DNA of 64,000 bases from Micromonospora sp. LH3U1 (GCF_028475105.1 NZ_CP116936.1:434001-498000), one strand, 5' to 3'; shown: positions 47,489-55,635, counted from the stretch's first letter. The notes: generated by a model not told the origin, from the letters alone. A program made the numbers and translations.

Positions 47489-48292
47489 TTAGGCGGTGGT
47501 GGCGGCGCGGGTGCGACGGTGGCGGCCGTACCACGCGATGCCGATGGCCACGCCCACGCCCACGCCCAGGGCTGCCGCGGCGACCGGGACCGCCGGCCGC
47601 TCCCGTAGGCGTCGGCCCAGCGGGATCGGGTGCCGGAACTCCAGCACCGGCCACGCGTTCTCCGAAGCCAGTTTGCGCAGCTGCCGGTCCGGGTTGACCA
47701 CACTCGGGTGGCCAACACACTCCAAGAGCGGGCGATCGCTGTACGAGTCGGAGTAGGCGTACGAGTCGGCCAGGTCGTAACCCCGGGCGGCGGCCAACTC
47801 GCCGACCGCCTCGACCTTGCGCGGACCGGCCGCGTAGAACTCGACCTCGCCGCTGTACCGGCCGTCCCGAACCGTCATCCGGGTGGCGATCACGTCGGTC
47901 ACCCCGAGCAGCTCGCCGATCGGCCGGACCATCTCCTCGCCGGACGCCGACACCAGCACCACGTCCCGCCCTGCAGCCTGGTGCTCCTCGATCAGGGCGG
48001 CGGCTTCGGCGTACACGTAGGGGTTGATCAGCTCGTGCAGTGTCTCCGCGACGATCTGGCGGACCTGTTCCACCTGCCAGCCCTTGCAGAGCGCAGCCAG
48101 GTAGTCCCGTGTTCGGGCCATGGTCTGCTCGTCGGTGCCGCCCAGCCGGAACATCAGCTGCGCGTACGCCGACTTGACCACGTCACGCCGGGTGATCAGC
48201 CCGTCCCGGTAGAACGGCCGACCGAACGCCAGGGCGCTCGACTTGGCGATGACGGTCTTGTCCAGATCGAAGAAAGCGGCACTTCGGCCCAC
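47489..48292 (-). CDS. HAD-IB family phosphatase with C-terminal membrane helix
   Basis: This 267-residue HAD hydrolase of subfamily IB (SerB-like fold) has motif I FFDLDKTVI (residues ~7-15), motif II VLVSASGEEM and the late acidic motif YAYSDSYSDRPLL. A C-terminal helix (VPVAAAALGVGVGVAIGIAW) followed by basic residues would anchor it to the membrane. Related actinobacterial genes sit at the edge of the Tad locus. The substrate is unknown, possibly a phosphomonoester. The GTG start has TAGACT 8 bases upstream and no ribosome site, so it may be leaderless. Confidence 0.87.
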   Translation of the reverse strand: MGRSAAFFDLDKTVIAKSSALAFGRPFYRDGLITRRDVVKSAYAQLMFRLGGTDEQTMARTRDYLAALCKGWQVEQVRQIVAETLHELINPYVYAEAAALIEEHQAAGRDVVLVSASGEEMVRPIGELLGVTDVIATRMTVRDGRYSGEVEFYAAGPRKVEAVGELAAARGYDLADSYAYSDSYSDRPLLECVGHPSVVNPDRQLRKLASENAWPVLEFRHPIPLGRRLRERPAVPVAAAALGVGVGVAIGIAWYGRHRRTRAATTA

Positions 48293-48300
48293 GGCGCGAA

Positions 48301-48306
48301 AGTCTA
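48301..48306 (-). promoter_or_regulatory. Candidate -10 box TAGACT, leaderless HAD gene
   Basis: The hexamer lies 8 bases before the GTG at 48292 on the minus strand. Confidence 0.45.
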
Positions 48307-48424
48307 GCCGGATGGTCTATCGTCGGCGGGTGCCCGGGGTCAGGCCACCCCCCAGACCTGCGGGCTGGCACCAATATCTCCGCTCCGCGTGATCACGCTC
48401 ACACTCTGCGAGGAGATTTTCGCA

Positions 48425-48547
48425 GTGAGTGGAGACAGCAACACTCGACGTGACGGGCCCGCTCAGGCAGACTTGTCCGCACGACGAGTTTTCACATCCT
48501 CGAAAACAGACAAGACCCTCAGCGGTTGCACCCCCCGTGACCGCTGA
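48425..48547 (+). CDS. Possible 40-residue small protein
   Basis: GAGGAG lies ~10 bases before GTG, the frame ends at TGA 48545-48547, and two tight hairpins follow at once, so the unit has the outline of a small gene. The product is basic and polar (SGDSNTRRDGPAQADLSARR...), with one Cys and no membrane segment. Third-position GC is only about 60 percent, well below the neighbours. It overlaps the truncated sigma gene on the other strand. Either a small regulator or chance; I know no relative. Confidence 0.25.
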   Translation: MSGDSNTRRDGPAQADLSARRVFTSSKTDKTLSGCTPRDR

Positions 48548-48549
48548 GT

Positions 48550-48579
48550 GGTTCGGCTCGACCCCCCCGGAGCCGAACC
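48550..48579. repeat. Hairpin GGTTCGGCTC/GAGCCGAACC
   Basis: Ten-base perfect arms surround a C-rich loop, 3 bases after the small ORF stop and 4 bases before a second hairpin. Confidence 0.6.
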
Positions 48580-48582
48580 TTC

Positions 48583-48615
48583 GACGACCCCCGTCTCCCC
48601 CCGACGGGGGTCGTC
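48583..48615 (+). terminator. Strong hairpin inside the truncated sigma region
   Basis: A perfect 13-bp stem GACGACCCCCGTC/GACGGGGGTCGTC is followed on the plus strand by CCTTT. It reads best as a terminator for plus-strand transcription. Confidence 0.6.
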
Positions 48616-48971
48616 CCTTTCTGGGGAGCGCGCCACCGCAGCTCACAGGTCGTCCTCCTGCCCGTCCGGAGCTGGTCTGCGACATCGTCCGCGTGGTCCC
48701 GTGCGACCACGTCGTAGTTCCCGAGAGTCTGCTCCGGCCGCCGTGCACGTCTCCGCCATCGGTTGATCGGTCGGTCGACCAACGCGCGTCGGGCGTAGGC
48801 ATCCGGACTGATCCCTACCCGACGCCAGCGCACGTACAGCTGCTCCAAAACCTCCTGAAGCAGATCCTCGGTTGCATGCCGATCGCCCGTCAGTAGGTAG
48901 GCGACACGCAACAGCGCCACCGACCGTGTGCGGACGAACTCGTCGAACTCCGCACCCCGCGAATCTCGCAT

Positions 48972-49362
48972 CTGACCTCCGGTCTCGTCAGTTAGCAAGA
49001 CACCGCAGCATGCCCGCAGGTTTGCCGGCCTGCCATCGAGGGCGGCTCAGCTCCGCCGCGGCATGGCCCAGAGCATCGTGCCGACAGTAGGTGCTCCAGT
49101 TGGGGAGTGACCCCGCCGCCGGGTGACCGCGTCGCGTCCGCTGGTTGCCGGTGCCGGGCCGCTCCTTCTGGGGGCGTCCGTCGTGCTCCGTCCAGCTGCG
49201 GCGGCTCCGGAGGACAGGCCGCGCGCGTAGCAGATCAACTGCCTCGGCGGGCGTTGTCCACAGCCCGCGAGGTTGTCCACAGGCGGCGCGGTCGGGACGG
49301 TTTGTGCGGTGGTTTCCGAGCAGGGTCGGCGGCATACCAGAGCCCGACCGCTGGAGGCCGCG
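48972..49362. other. Intergenic region upstream of the Tad pilus operon
   Basis: This 391-bp spacer lies between the divergent sigma remnant and the Tad operon. It contains two exact DnaA-box sequences (49254-49262 and 49273-49281) and TTTGTGCGGTGG ~60 bases before the operon start, which may be near the promoter. No gene is evident; antisense frames here lack coding bias. Confidence 0.6.
49254..49281 (+). promoter_or_regulatory. Two tandem DnaA-box sequences
   Basis: TTGTCCACA occurs at 49254-49262 and again at 49273-49281, 19 bp apart in the same orientation. Both match the Streptomyces DnaA consensus exactly. Confidence 0.4.
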
Positions 49363-50466
49363 ATGCCATCCCGTACCTCGGTTCCGCCGATCCGCCGGCT
49401 TCCGCTGGTCGTCACCGGCGACGACGATCTGCTCGATGATGTGCTGCGGCTCGCCGCCGCCGGCGGGACCGAGGTGGAGCTCGCCGGCGACCCTGCGGCC
49501 GCCCGCACCCGGTGGCTTCCCGCGCCGCTCGTGCTGCTCGGCGCCGATCAGGCGCAGTCGTGTCTGCGTGCCCGTTTGCCGCAGCGGCCCCGGCTGGTGC
49601 TGGTTGGCCGGGCCGGCCAGCTCGACCCCGGCTGGCAGATCGCTGAGCTGATCGGGGCCGAGCACGTCGCCATGCTCCCCGCCGCGGAGCCGTGGCTGGT
49701 GGACCGGTTCGCCGAGCATGGTCCGGACCGTCCGTCCGGCGTCGGCGCCCGGGTTGTCGCGGTGCTCGGTGGCCGGGGCGGTGCAGGGGCGAGTGTGCTC
49801 GCCGGCGGTCTTGCCGTGACCGCAGCCCGAGCCCGGTTGCGCACGCTGCTGGTCGACGCCGACCCGCTCGGTGGTGGCCTCGACCTCGTGCTCGGCTGGG
49901 AGCAGTTGGAAGGGTTGCGCTGGCCGTCGCTCACCGGCGCTGACGGGCGGGTGGATGCCCCGGCGCTGGTGCAGGCCCTGCCCAGCCGAGGTGACCTGGT
50001 GGTGCTCTCCTGGGACCGCGGCGAGATGCTGCCACTCCCGGTGGCGGCGATGGCGGCAACCATCGACGCCGCCCGACGTGGTCGGGACTTCGTGGTTGTC
50101 GACCTGCCCCGTCAGTTGGACGAAGCGGCCGTGGTGGCGTTGCAGGCAGCCGACCAGGCGTTCGTCGTCGTTCCGGCCGAGCTGCGTGCCACCGCTGCGG
50201 CCGCCCGGGTGGTGGCCGCAGCCGCCCCGCACTGCGCCGCGTTCTCGGTGGTGGTGCGCGGGCCGGCCCCGGGCCGGCTGCGCGCGACCGAGGTGGCACG
50301 GGCGCTCGGGCTTCCCCTGGCCGGCACCCTGCGCCCCGAGCCAGGCCTCTGCCGCGGGCTGGAACGAGGCGAGGCGCCGGCCGCCGCCGGCAAGGGCCCA
50401 CTGGCAGCCCTCTGCCAACGAATCGTCACCGACCTCACCGGTGTGCCCGCGACGGGTGCGGCATGA
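49363..50466 (+). CDS. Septum-site/CpaE-like ATPase of the Tad locus (SsdA-like)
   Basis: This 367-residue protein has an N-terminal receiver-like region (~1-125) and a C-terminal MinD/ParA-type ATPase. The deviant Walker A is VLGGRGGAGASVLAGGLAV, followed by LLVDADPLGGGLDLVLG and a switch-like VVVDLPRQLDE. Such proteins (CpaE, or septum site-determining SsdA in actinobacteria) position the Tad machine. ATG at 49363 follows GGAGG by 5 bases. The stop overlaps the next ATG (ATGA). The first gene of a seven-gene operon. Confidence 0.85.
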   Translation: MPSRTSVPPIRRLPLVVTGDDDLLDDVLRLAAAGGTEVELAGDPAAARTRWLPAPLVLLGADQAQSCLRARLPQRPRLVLVGRAGQLDPGWQIAELIGAEHVAMLPAAEPWLVDRFAEHGPDRPSGVGARVVAVLGGRGGAGASVLAGGLAVTAARARLRTLLVDADPLGGGLDLVLGWEQLEGLRWPSLTGADGRVDAPALVQALPSRGDLVVLSWDRGEMLPLPVAAMAATIDAARRGRDFVVVDLPRQLDEAAVVALQAADQAFVVVPAELRATAAAARVVAAAAPHCAAFSVVVRGPAPGRLRATEVARALGLPLAGTLRPEPGLCRGLERGEAPAAAGKGPLAALCQRIVTDLTGVPATGAA

Positions 50467-51674
50467 CCGGCCGGCCGGAGGACGCCACCCTCGCCGCGCG
50501 GGTGCGTCAGCGGATCGCTGCCGCCACCACCCCGGTGACACCGGCGGCGATCGTCTCCGCGGTACGGGCCGAACCCACCGCCGCAGTGCTCGGCGACACC
50601 GCCGTGCTGCGGATCGCCGACCGGGTGCACGACGACCTCGTCGGTGCCGGGCCCCTGGCCCCACTGCTCGCTGACCCGGAGGTCACTGACGTCCTGGTCA
50701 ACGGGACTCGGGTCTGGGTCGACCGTGGTTCGGGGTTGCAACAGGTCGCGATCCCGGTGGGCTCGGCGGAGGACGTTCGCCGGCTGGCGCAGCGACTGAT
50801 CGCCAGCGCCGGGCGGCGGCTCGACGACGGCTCCCCGTACGCGGACGCCCGGCTCCCCGACGGCACCCGGTTGCACGCCGTGCTGCCGCCGGTGGCGACC
50901 GAGGGTCCCTACCTGTCCCTGCGGACCTTCCGACACCGGCCCTTCACCCTCGACGAGTTGGTGCGCCACGGGACGGTGCCCCGGCCGGTGGCGCCACTGC
51001 TCGCCGCCGTCGTCGCGGCCCGGCTGGCGTACCTGGTGACCGGGGGCACGGGGTCGGGCAAGACGACCCTGCTCAACACGCTCCTGGGGTTGGTGCCAAC
51101 CACCGAGCGGATCGTGCTGGTGGAGGACGCGGCCGAGCTGCATCCGGGGCACCCACACGTGGTGGGGCTTCAGGCGCGTACCGCCAATGTGGAGGGGACG
51201 GGCGTCGTCAGTCTCGGCGACCTGGTCCGGCAGGCGTTGCGGATGCGACCGGACCGCCTGGTGGTCGGGGAGTGCCGGGGCGGTGAGGTGGTCGACCTGC
51301 TGGCGGCGCTCAACACCGGCCACGACGGGGGCGCCGGCACGCTGCACGCCAACACCCCGTCGGACGTGCCGGCCCGGCTGGAGGCGCTGGGCATGCTGGG
51401 TGGGCTGCCCCGCGCCGCGCTGCACGCTCAGGTAGCCGCCGCTCTGCAGGTGCTGTTCCAGGTGCGCCGTGGCGACCGGGGACGCGTCCTGGAGTCGGTC
51501 TGCCTGCTGCTGCCCGAGGGCCCCGAACGGTTGGTGACCGTGGTGCCCGCCTGGGTACGCGGCCGAGGGCTCGGGCTGGCCGCCCGTGCGCTCGGGGCGC
51601 TACTGCGGGACCGTGGAGTGGCGGTGCCTCCGATCCTCAGCGAGCCGTGGCCTGGATCGGCAGGCCCGGCATGA
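50463..51674 (+). CDS. tadA: TadA/CpaF-family pilus assembly ATPase
   Basis: This 403-residue secretion ATPase powers Flp pilus assembly. The N-terminal domain carries DPEVTDVLVNGTRVWVDRG. The Walker A is LVTGGTGSGKTTLLNTLLG, the Asp box is IVLVEDAAELHP, and Walker B/His box are LVVGECRGGEVVDLLAALNTGHDGG and LHANTP. The length is typical. It is fused by ATGA overlaps to both neighbours. Confidence 0.92.
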   Translation: MTGRPEDATLAARVRQRIAAATTPVTPAAIVSAVRAEPTAAVLGDTAVLRIADRVHDDLVGAGPLAPLLADPEVTDVLVNGTRVWVDRGSGLQQVAIPVGSAEDVRRLAQRLIASAGRRLDDGSPYADARLPDGTRLHAVLPPVATEGPYLSLRTFRHRPFTLDELVRHGTVPRPVAPLLAAVVAARLAYLVTGGTGSGKTTLLNTLLGLVPTTERIVLVEDAAELHPGHPHVVGLQARTANVEGTGVVSLGDLVRQALRMRPDRLVVGECRGGEVVDLLAALNTGHDGGAGTLHANTPSDVPARLEALGMLGGLPRAALHAQVAAALQVLFQVRRGDRGRVLESVCLLLPEGPERLVTVVPAWVRGRGLGLAARALGALLRDRGVAVPPILSEPWPGSAGPA

Positions 51675-52975
51675 CCGGCATGACCGGCGGGACGATGCTG
51701 GTCGCGGCGCTGCTCCTGGTCACCGCCGCCCTGGTGGCCTGGCCCGTGCACAGCATCCGGGCCCGCCGACGTCGCGTGTTCGCGACGGGACGCGGAAGCG
51801 GCGGCACAGATCCGGATGACGCGCTGGTGGAGTGGATCCGAGAACTCGGTCGCGCGCCGGACGAGCCGGTCGGCGGGTCTGGCGACGCTCCGACCCCAGG
51901 TCAATTGGTCGGCGTTCCAGTGGAGGCGGTAACCACTGCGGGTTCCAACGGGAGGCGGACGGCGCTCGGCTGGCCCAGCCGGGACGCCACCGTTAGCCCG
52001 AGCTGGCCCGGGGCGACGGGCGGGTCGGTGGGGCCCACGCGTCCGGCCGGCCCGACGCGCCCGCCGATCCGCCGGGATCCCCGGCGACCCGCCGGCACCG
52101 CCCGGCCGGAGGCCACGATCCTGGACGCGCAACGACGGGGAGGCACATCCCCGGCTGCGATCACCCTCGACTGCGAAGGCGTGGAGGCGGACCGTTGGGG
52201 CGATGCCTCAGGCACGGCGACGGCCGATGGACGCGGAGGCGTCGCGGCGGACCGTCGAGGCGACACATTCGGCGCGGCAACGGTCGAGGGGCGCAGGGAT
52301 GTCGATCTCCGTGGCCACCGTTCCGTCGCCCCGGCCGGTCGGCCGAGCGCGGGTTTCGTGCGTGGCTCGCGGTCGACGGCGCGTGTGCTGCCGTTGGTTG
52401 GCCTGCTGGGAGGCGGTGTCGGTGCCGTGGTCGGCGGCCCGGTGGCTGCGGTCGCGGTGGCCGGGTACGGCACGCTGGCCGTGCGCGCCGTGCTGCGCTG
52501 GCGAGTGCACCGGAGCGCCGAGCGATTCCGACGACGTGGGCTGGACCAGCTCTGCGGCCTAGCGGCGGACCTTCGGGCCGGCCTGCCCGTCCCGCACGCG
52601 CTCGAAGCCGCCGCCGCTGAGCGGGACGGGTCGGACCGGCTGCGCCAGCTGACCGCTGCGGCGGTGCGACTGGCTGACCGGACCGGCGCGCCGCTGGCGG
52701 AACTCGTCGAGCGGATCGAGGCCGACGCTCGGGCGACAGACCGGGGTCTGGCCGCCGCAGCGGCCCAGGCCGCCGGCGCCCGGGCCACGGCCTGGTTGCT
52801 GGCGGCGTTGCCGATCGGCGGGATCGGGCTCGGGTACGGGATAGGCGTCGACCCCGTGGCGGTACTTCTGCACAGCACGGTCGGCGGAGCCTGTGCGATT
52901 CTCGCGGTCGCCCTGCAGGTCGTGGGTCTCCTCTGGGCTGAACGGCTGGGCGCGGCACCGGGGCGGGCCGGATGA
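51671..52975 (+). CDS. tadB: TadB-like pilus assembly membrane protein
   Basis: This 434-residue protein is an inner-membrane platform of the type II secretion F family. It has an N-terminal helix (MLVAALLLVTAALVAWPV), then an unusually long disordered insert (~30-225) rich in Gly, Arg and Asp. Two helices (LVGLLGGGVGAVVGG..) and the T2SSF domain (LCGLAADLRAGLPVPHALEAAA) follow, then two C-terminal helices. The family is usually about 250-320 residues, so the insert is the oddity. ATG at 51671 overlaps the tadA stop. Confidence 0.83.
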   Translation: MTGMTGGTMLVAALLLVTAALVAWPVHSIRARRRRVFATGRGSGGTDPDDALVEWIRELGRAPDEPVGGSGDAPTPGQLVGVPVEAVTTAGSNGRRTALGWPSRDATVSPSWPGATGGSVGPTRPAGPTRPPIRRDPRRPAGTARPEATILDAQRRGGTSPAAITLDCEGVEADRWGDASGTATADGRGGVAADRRGDTFGAATVEGRRDVDLRGHRSVAPAGRPSAGFVRGSRSTARVLPLVGLLGGGVGAVVGGPVAAVAVAGYGTLAVRAVLRWRVHRSAERFRRRGLDQLCGLAADLRAGLPVPHALEAAAAERDGSDRLRQLTAAAVRLADRTGAPLAELVERIEADARATDRGLAAAAAQAAGARATAWLLAALPIGGIGLGYGIGVDPVAVLLHSTVGGACAILAVALQVVGLLWAERLGAAPGRAG

Positions 52976-53664
52976 TGTCCCAGCGCCCGGGGAGCCAACG
53001 CAGCTCAGCGAGCCAACGCAGCTCAGCAATCCAACGCAGCTCAGCGAGCCGACGCAGCTCAGCCATTCGGCGGCCGGACGCGATCCGGATCGCCGCGGCG
53101 TTGGGCGGTCTCGCCGTGGCCGTGGTCGTCGAGGGCTGGCTTGGGCTGCTCGGTGCGGTCCCGACCGCCTTCCTGCTGGATCTCCTGCTGCGGCGGATCG
53201 AGTCGCCGAGCGTGCGTAAGCGGCGGCTCCAGGAAGCCGCCGACCTTCCGCTCGCTGTCGACCTTCTGGCTGCGGCGATGCGGGCGGGCGCTCCGGTGGA
53301 TCGTTCGGTGCTGGCCGTCGCCGAAGCGTTGGACGGGCCGCTCACCGGCCGGTTGGCCCGAGTCGGCCGCACGCTGCTCCTCGGCGGTGGCCCGGCGGAG
53401 GCGTGGTCCGCGCTGGACGGGGTGCCCGGCGCGGATCGCCTGACCGCAGCGGCGTTGCGTTCGGCCAACAGTGGTGCCGCCCTGGCCGGTGCACTGACCC
53501 GGCTCGCCGATGACCTACGTGCCGACCGGGCCACCGCTGCCGAGGCGTCGGCTCGTCGGGCCGGCGTGCTCATCGTCCTGCCGTTGGGGCTCTGCTTCCT
53601 GCCGGCGTTCATTCTCGCCGGCCTGGTGCCGGTGATCGTCGCCGTTCTCGGCGACGTGCTCTGA
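52972..53664 (+). CDS. tadC: TadC-like pilus assembly membrane protein
   Basis: This 230-residue protein is the second T2SSF-type platform protein. After a ~30-residue Ser/Arg/Gln repeat, helices (IRIAAALGGLAVAVVVEGWLGLLGAV) and the F-domain ADLPLAVDLLAAAMRAGAPVDRSV are seen, ending with a long C-terminal helix pair. The ATG overlaps tadB. The repeat at the N-terminus is encoded by four 18-bp units. Confidence 0.83.
   Translation: MMSQRPGSQRSSASQRSSAIQRSSASRRSSAIRRPDAIRIAAALGGLAVAVVVEGWLGLLGAVPTAFLLDLLLRRIESPSVRKRRLQEAADLPLAVDLLAAAMRAGAPVDRSVLAVAEALDGPLTGRLARVGRTLLLGGGPAEAWSALDGVPGADRLTAAALRSANSGAALAGALTRLADDLRADRATAAEASARRAGVLIVLPLGLCFLPAFILAGLVPVIVAVLGDVL
52995..53066 (+). repeat. Four 18-bp repeats at the tadC N-terminus
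   Basis: The unit CCAACGCAGCTCAGCGAG is repeated four times with small changes and encodes QRSSAS-like hexapeptides. Confidence 0.85.
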
Positions 53665-53686
53665 CCCATCGAGAAGGGAAACAGCC

Positions 53687-53854
53687 ATGCGCAAACTCTT
53701 CGCACGTCTGCGCGGTGACGCCGGAATGAACACGGCCGAGTACGCCGTCGGCACGCTCGCCGCAGTCGCCTTCGCCGGAATCCTGTTGAAGGTGCTGACC
53801 TCCGGCAACGTCCAGTCGGCACTGACCGCCGTCATCGACCGGGCGCTGAAGTGA
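53687..53854 (+). CDS. Small Flp/DUF4244-type pilin
   Basis: This is a 55-residue protein starting MRKLFARLRGDAGMNTAEYAV, then a hydrophobic helix and a short polar end (VLTSGNVQSALTAVIDRALK). G-x-x-T-x-E-Y-A around the start of the helix is the hallmark of Flp pilins, with cleavage expected next to Gly13/Met14. It is the likely pilin of the operon. GAGAAGGGAAAC lies before the ATG, and the stop overlaps the GTG of the next gene. It is too short for most ORF cut-offs. Confidence 0.85.
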   Translation: MRKLFARLRGDAGMNTAEYAVGTLAAVAFAGILLKVLTSGNVQSALTAVIDRALK

Positions 53855-54297
53855 TCGGGCGCCGGCAGGCCGGCCCCGATCCGAGGTCTGGCGCTCCTGG
53901 TCGGCCGGCTGGCGACGGGTGGAGATTCCGCGCTGCCGAACGCGCCGCCGGCGGGGACCGAGGGTCGTTCACCGCCGAACTGGCGGCCGGCCTGCCGGCG
54001 CTTCTCCTGCTCCTGCTGGCCGGCCTGACCGCGGTCAACGCTGTCAGCGCACAGGCGAGCTGCCTGCACGCGGCCCGGGAGGCAGCGTTGGCCGCCGCCC
54101 GGGGTGCGGACGGCAGCGCGGAAGGCGGGCGCGCGGCGCCGCCGGGGGCGGAGGTGTCGGTGTCCGTCGACGGCGACCGGGTGCAGACGACGGTACGCGC
54201 GCCCGTCCGCACGCTGGGCGGCCGACTACCGCGGATCACCGTGGTCGCCACCGCCGTCGCAGCCGTGGAACCGGGCTCTGCCGAGGGGAGTTGGTAG
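53851..54297 (+). CDS. TadE-like minor pilin
   Basis: This 148-residue protein has a ~37-residue polar N-region, then GDRGSFTAELAAGLPALLLLLLAGLTAV, the TadE hallmark (an acidic residue shortly into a hydrophobic helix). A ~85-residue extracytoplasmic part with one conserved-looking Cys follows. It is probably a minor pilin processed with the Flp pilin. GTG overlaps the pilin stop, and its stop overlaps the next GTG. Confidence 0.8.
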   Translation: MIGRRQAGPDPRSGAPGRPAGDGWRFRAAERAAGGDRGSFTAELAAGLPALLLLLLAGLTAVNAVSAQASCLHAAREAALAAARGADGSAEGGRAAPPGAEVSVSVDGDRVQTTVRAPVRTLGGRLPRITVVATAVAAVEPGSAEGSW

Positions 54298-54716
54298 TGC
54301 GACGAACTGATGGTCGGTCACTCCGCTTCGGCGACAGACCGAACGCCGAGCGACTCGATGATGGTCGGCCGGACGCGGAGCGGGGTGGTGCGACGGTCCT
54401 GCTGTTGGCGATAGGGCTGGTCTTCGTGCTGTTCGGGACGTACGCCGCCGCCATCGTCGCAGTCGGGATGGCAGGTCAGCGGGCGGCGGTGGCAGCAGAT
54501 CTCGGCGCGCTGGCCGGGGCCACCCGGGCACTCGACGGCGACGCGACGGCCTGCGCCTCCGCTGCCGACATCACCCGCCGCAACGGTGGTCGGCTGATCG
54601 GCTGTCGCCTCGACGGACTGGACGTGCTGGTGACCGTCGAGGTGGCGTTCACGCCACTTCCCGGGCTGACCCGGGTCGTCACGTCGACGGCCCGCGCCGG
54701 CCCAGTGCGCGGCTGA
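54297..54716 (+). CDS. TadE/TadG-like pilus protein (Rv3654c-like)
   Basis: This 139-residue protein has a basic N-region, a helix starting ERGGATVLLLAIGLVFVLFGTYAA, and an outer domain with AADLGALAGATRAL and two Cys (ACASAADI, IGCRLDG). It corresponds to the last gene of actinobacterial Tad clusters. GTG overlaps the previous stop. No terminator follows directly; a 30-bp repeat array does. Confidence 0.8.
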   Translation: MRRTDGRSLRFGDRPNAERLDDGRPDAERGGATVLLLAIGLVFVLFGTYAAAIVAVGMAGQRAAVAADLGALAGATRALDGDATACASAADITRRNGGRLIGCRLDGLDVLVTVEVAFTPLPGLTRVVTSTARAGPVRG

Positions 54717-54730
54717 ACGAGACAGGGGCC

Positions 54731-54875
54731 GGACCAGGCCCAGCTACCGACGGCCGGCCTGCCGGGGCCAGGCCCAGCTGCCGACGGCATGCCGGGACCA
54801 GGCCCAGCTGCCGACGGCCTGCCGGGACCAGGCCCAGCTGCCGACGGCCTGCCGGCCGGGACCAGGCCGAGGGCC
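54731..54875. repeat. 30-bp tandem repeat array after the Tad operon
   Basis: Four full units and one partial unit based on GACCAGGCCCAGCTGCCGAC plus GGCCTGCCGG. The first carries a small insert. Unit length is 30 bp, there are no spacers, and units 3 and 4 are identical. It lies downstream of both the plus-strand Tad operon and the minus-strand LURP gene. Confidence 0.85.
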
Positions 54876-54924
54876 GTGTCCCGGCCGGCGGCCGAGGAGC
54901 GGGCGGCCGGTGAGGCCGGGTGTG

Positions 54925-55503
54925 TCAGCGGGCCTGGAGCGCGTCGAGGGCGACGGCCATCGCGATGACCAGGCGGCGATCGATCTGCGGGTTCTGCACC
55001 TCGACGATGTACTTGTCGCGCAGGCCCCACTTCTTGACCACGGTGAAGACCGGTTGGCCGCCAGCGGTGAAGTCGAAGTGGTACGGCAGCCAGGACAGCG
55101 AGTCGACGAACCGGCGCAGCAGCGCCACCGGCATGCTGCGCTCCTGGCCCGTCACCTGCGGCAGGCCGGCCTGCTCGACGTGCCAGGTGGAGCGGAGCAG
55201 CGACTGGGCGAAGTCCTTGCGGAACAAGCCGATCGGGTTGCCGGCCGCGTCGGTGACGTCGTACGTGGCACCGAGGTCGATGCGCTGGCGGGCCTTGAAC
55301 CCGAGCAGGGGCTGCTGCTTGGAGTCGTCCGTGTAGATCGTCACCTGCTCCTTGAAGGCGAGCCGCTTCTGCTGCGCGAACGCCAGCAGCTCACCCTCGG
55401 TGCCGTCCGGGGAAACCGCCCGAACCTCGTACTGGTTGACCATCATGCGCAGTCGCTGGCGAATGTAGAACTGCTGCTGGTTCTGCAGATTGTCGAGCTG
55501 CAT
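54925..55503 (-). CDS. LURP-one-related / scramblase-like protein
   Basis: This 192-residue soluble protein is of the LURP-one (DUF567, Tubby-like) family. It shows repeated strand pattern: FYIRQRLRMMVNQYEVRAVSPDG, LGFKARQRIDLGATYDVTDAAGNPIG and a final helix (RLVIAMAVALDALQAR). Relatives are small beta-barrel proteins linked to membranes in plants and phospholipid scramblases; the bacterial role is unknown. ATG at 55503 follows GAGGAG. Confidence 0.8.
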   Translation of the reverse strand: MQLDNLQNQQQFYIRQRLRMMVNQYEVRAVSPDGTEGELLAFAQQKRLAFKEQVTIYTDDSKQQPLLGFKARQRIDLGATYDVTDAAGNPIGLFRKDFAQSLLRSTWHVEQAGLPQVTGQERSMPVALLRRFVDSLSWLPYHFDFTAGGQPVFTVVKKWGLRDKYIVEVQNPQIDRRLVIAMAVALDALQAR

Positions 55504-55580
55504 TCAAACTCCTCAGGGATTGGTCCGCCGGAGTCTCGCACAGCCCGCCAACCTCTGCGTTCCTGTCTGCTCTCCACGCT

Positions 55581-55635
55581 CACTTGAATGCTGAGTAGTC
55601 GTCCGATGGTCCTGGAAGCTACCCAGCATCAAGTG
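55581..55635. terminator. Imperfect long inverted repeat after the small gene at 55671
   Basis: CACTTGAATGCTGAGTAG (55581-55598) pairs with CTACCCAGCATCAAGTG (55619-55635) apart from one bulge and one mismatch. It sits between two minus-strand genes as a terminator or an operator for the LURP gene. Confidence 0.5.

Larger units (their letters stand above)
48519..48971 (-). pseudogene. Truncated ECF (SigE-type) sigma factor gene
   Basis: The first ~90 residues are sigma region 2: EFDEFVRTRSVALLRVAYLL, ATEDLLQEVLEQLYVRWRRV and YARRALVDRPINRWRRR. After DVADQLRTG the homology stops. Region 4, with its promoter-binding helix, is absent, and the last ~50 codons run through two hairpins. The family is normally ~165-180 residues with both regions. 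ATG at 48971 has GGAGG ~5 bases upstream, so the front end is intact. The lower GC of 48360-48550 suggests a past deletion or insertion here. Confidence 0.65.

Noticed and set aside
54731..54875. CRISPR array
   Set aside because: Units are contiguous 30-bp repeats without spacers, and no cas genes are near.
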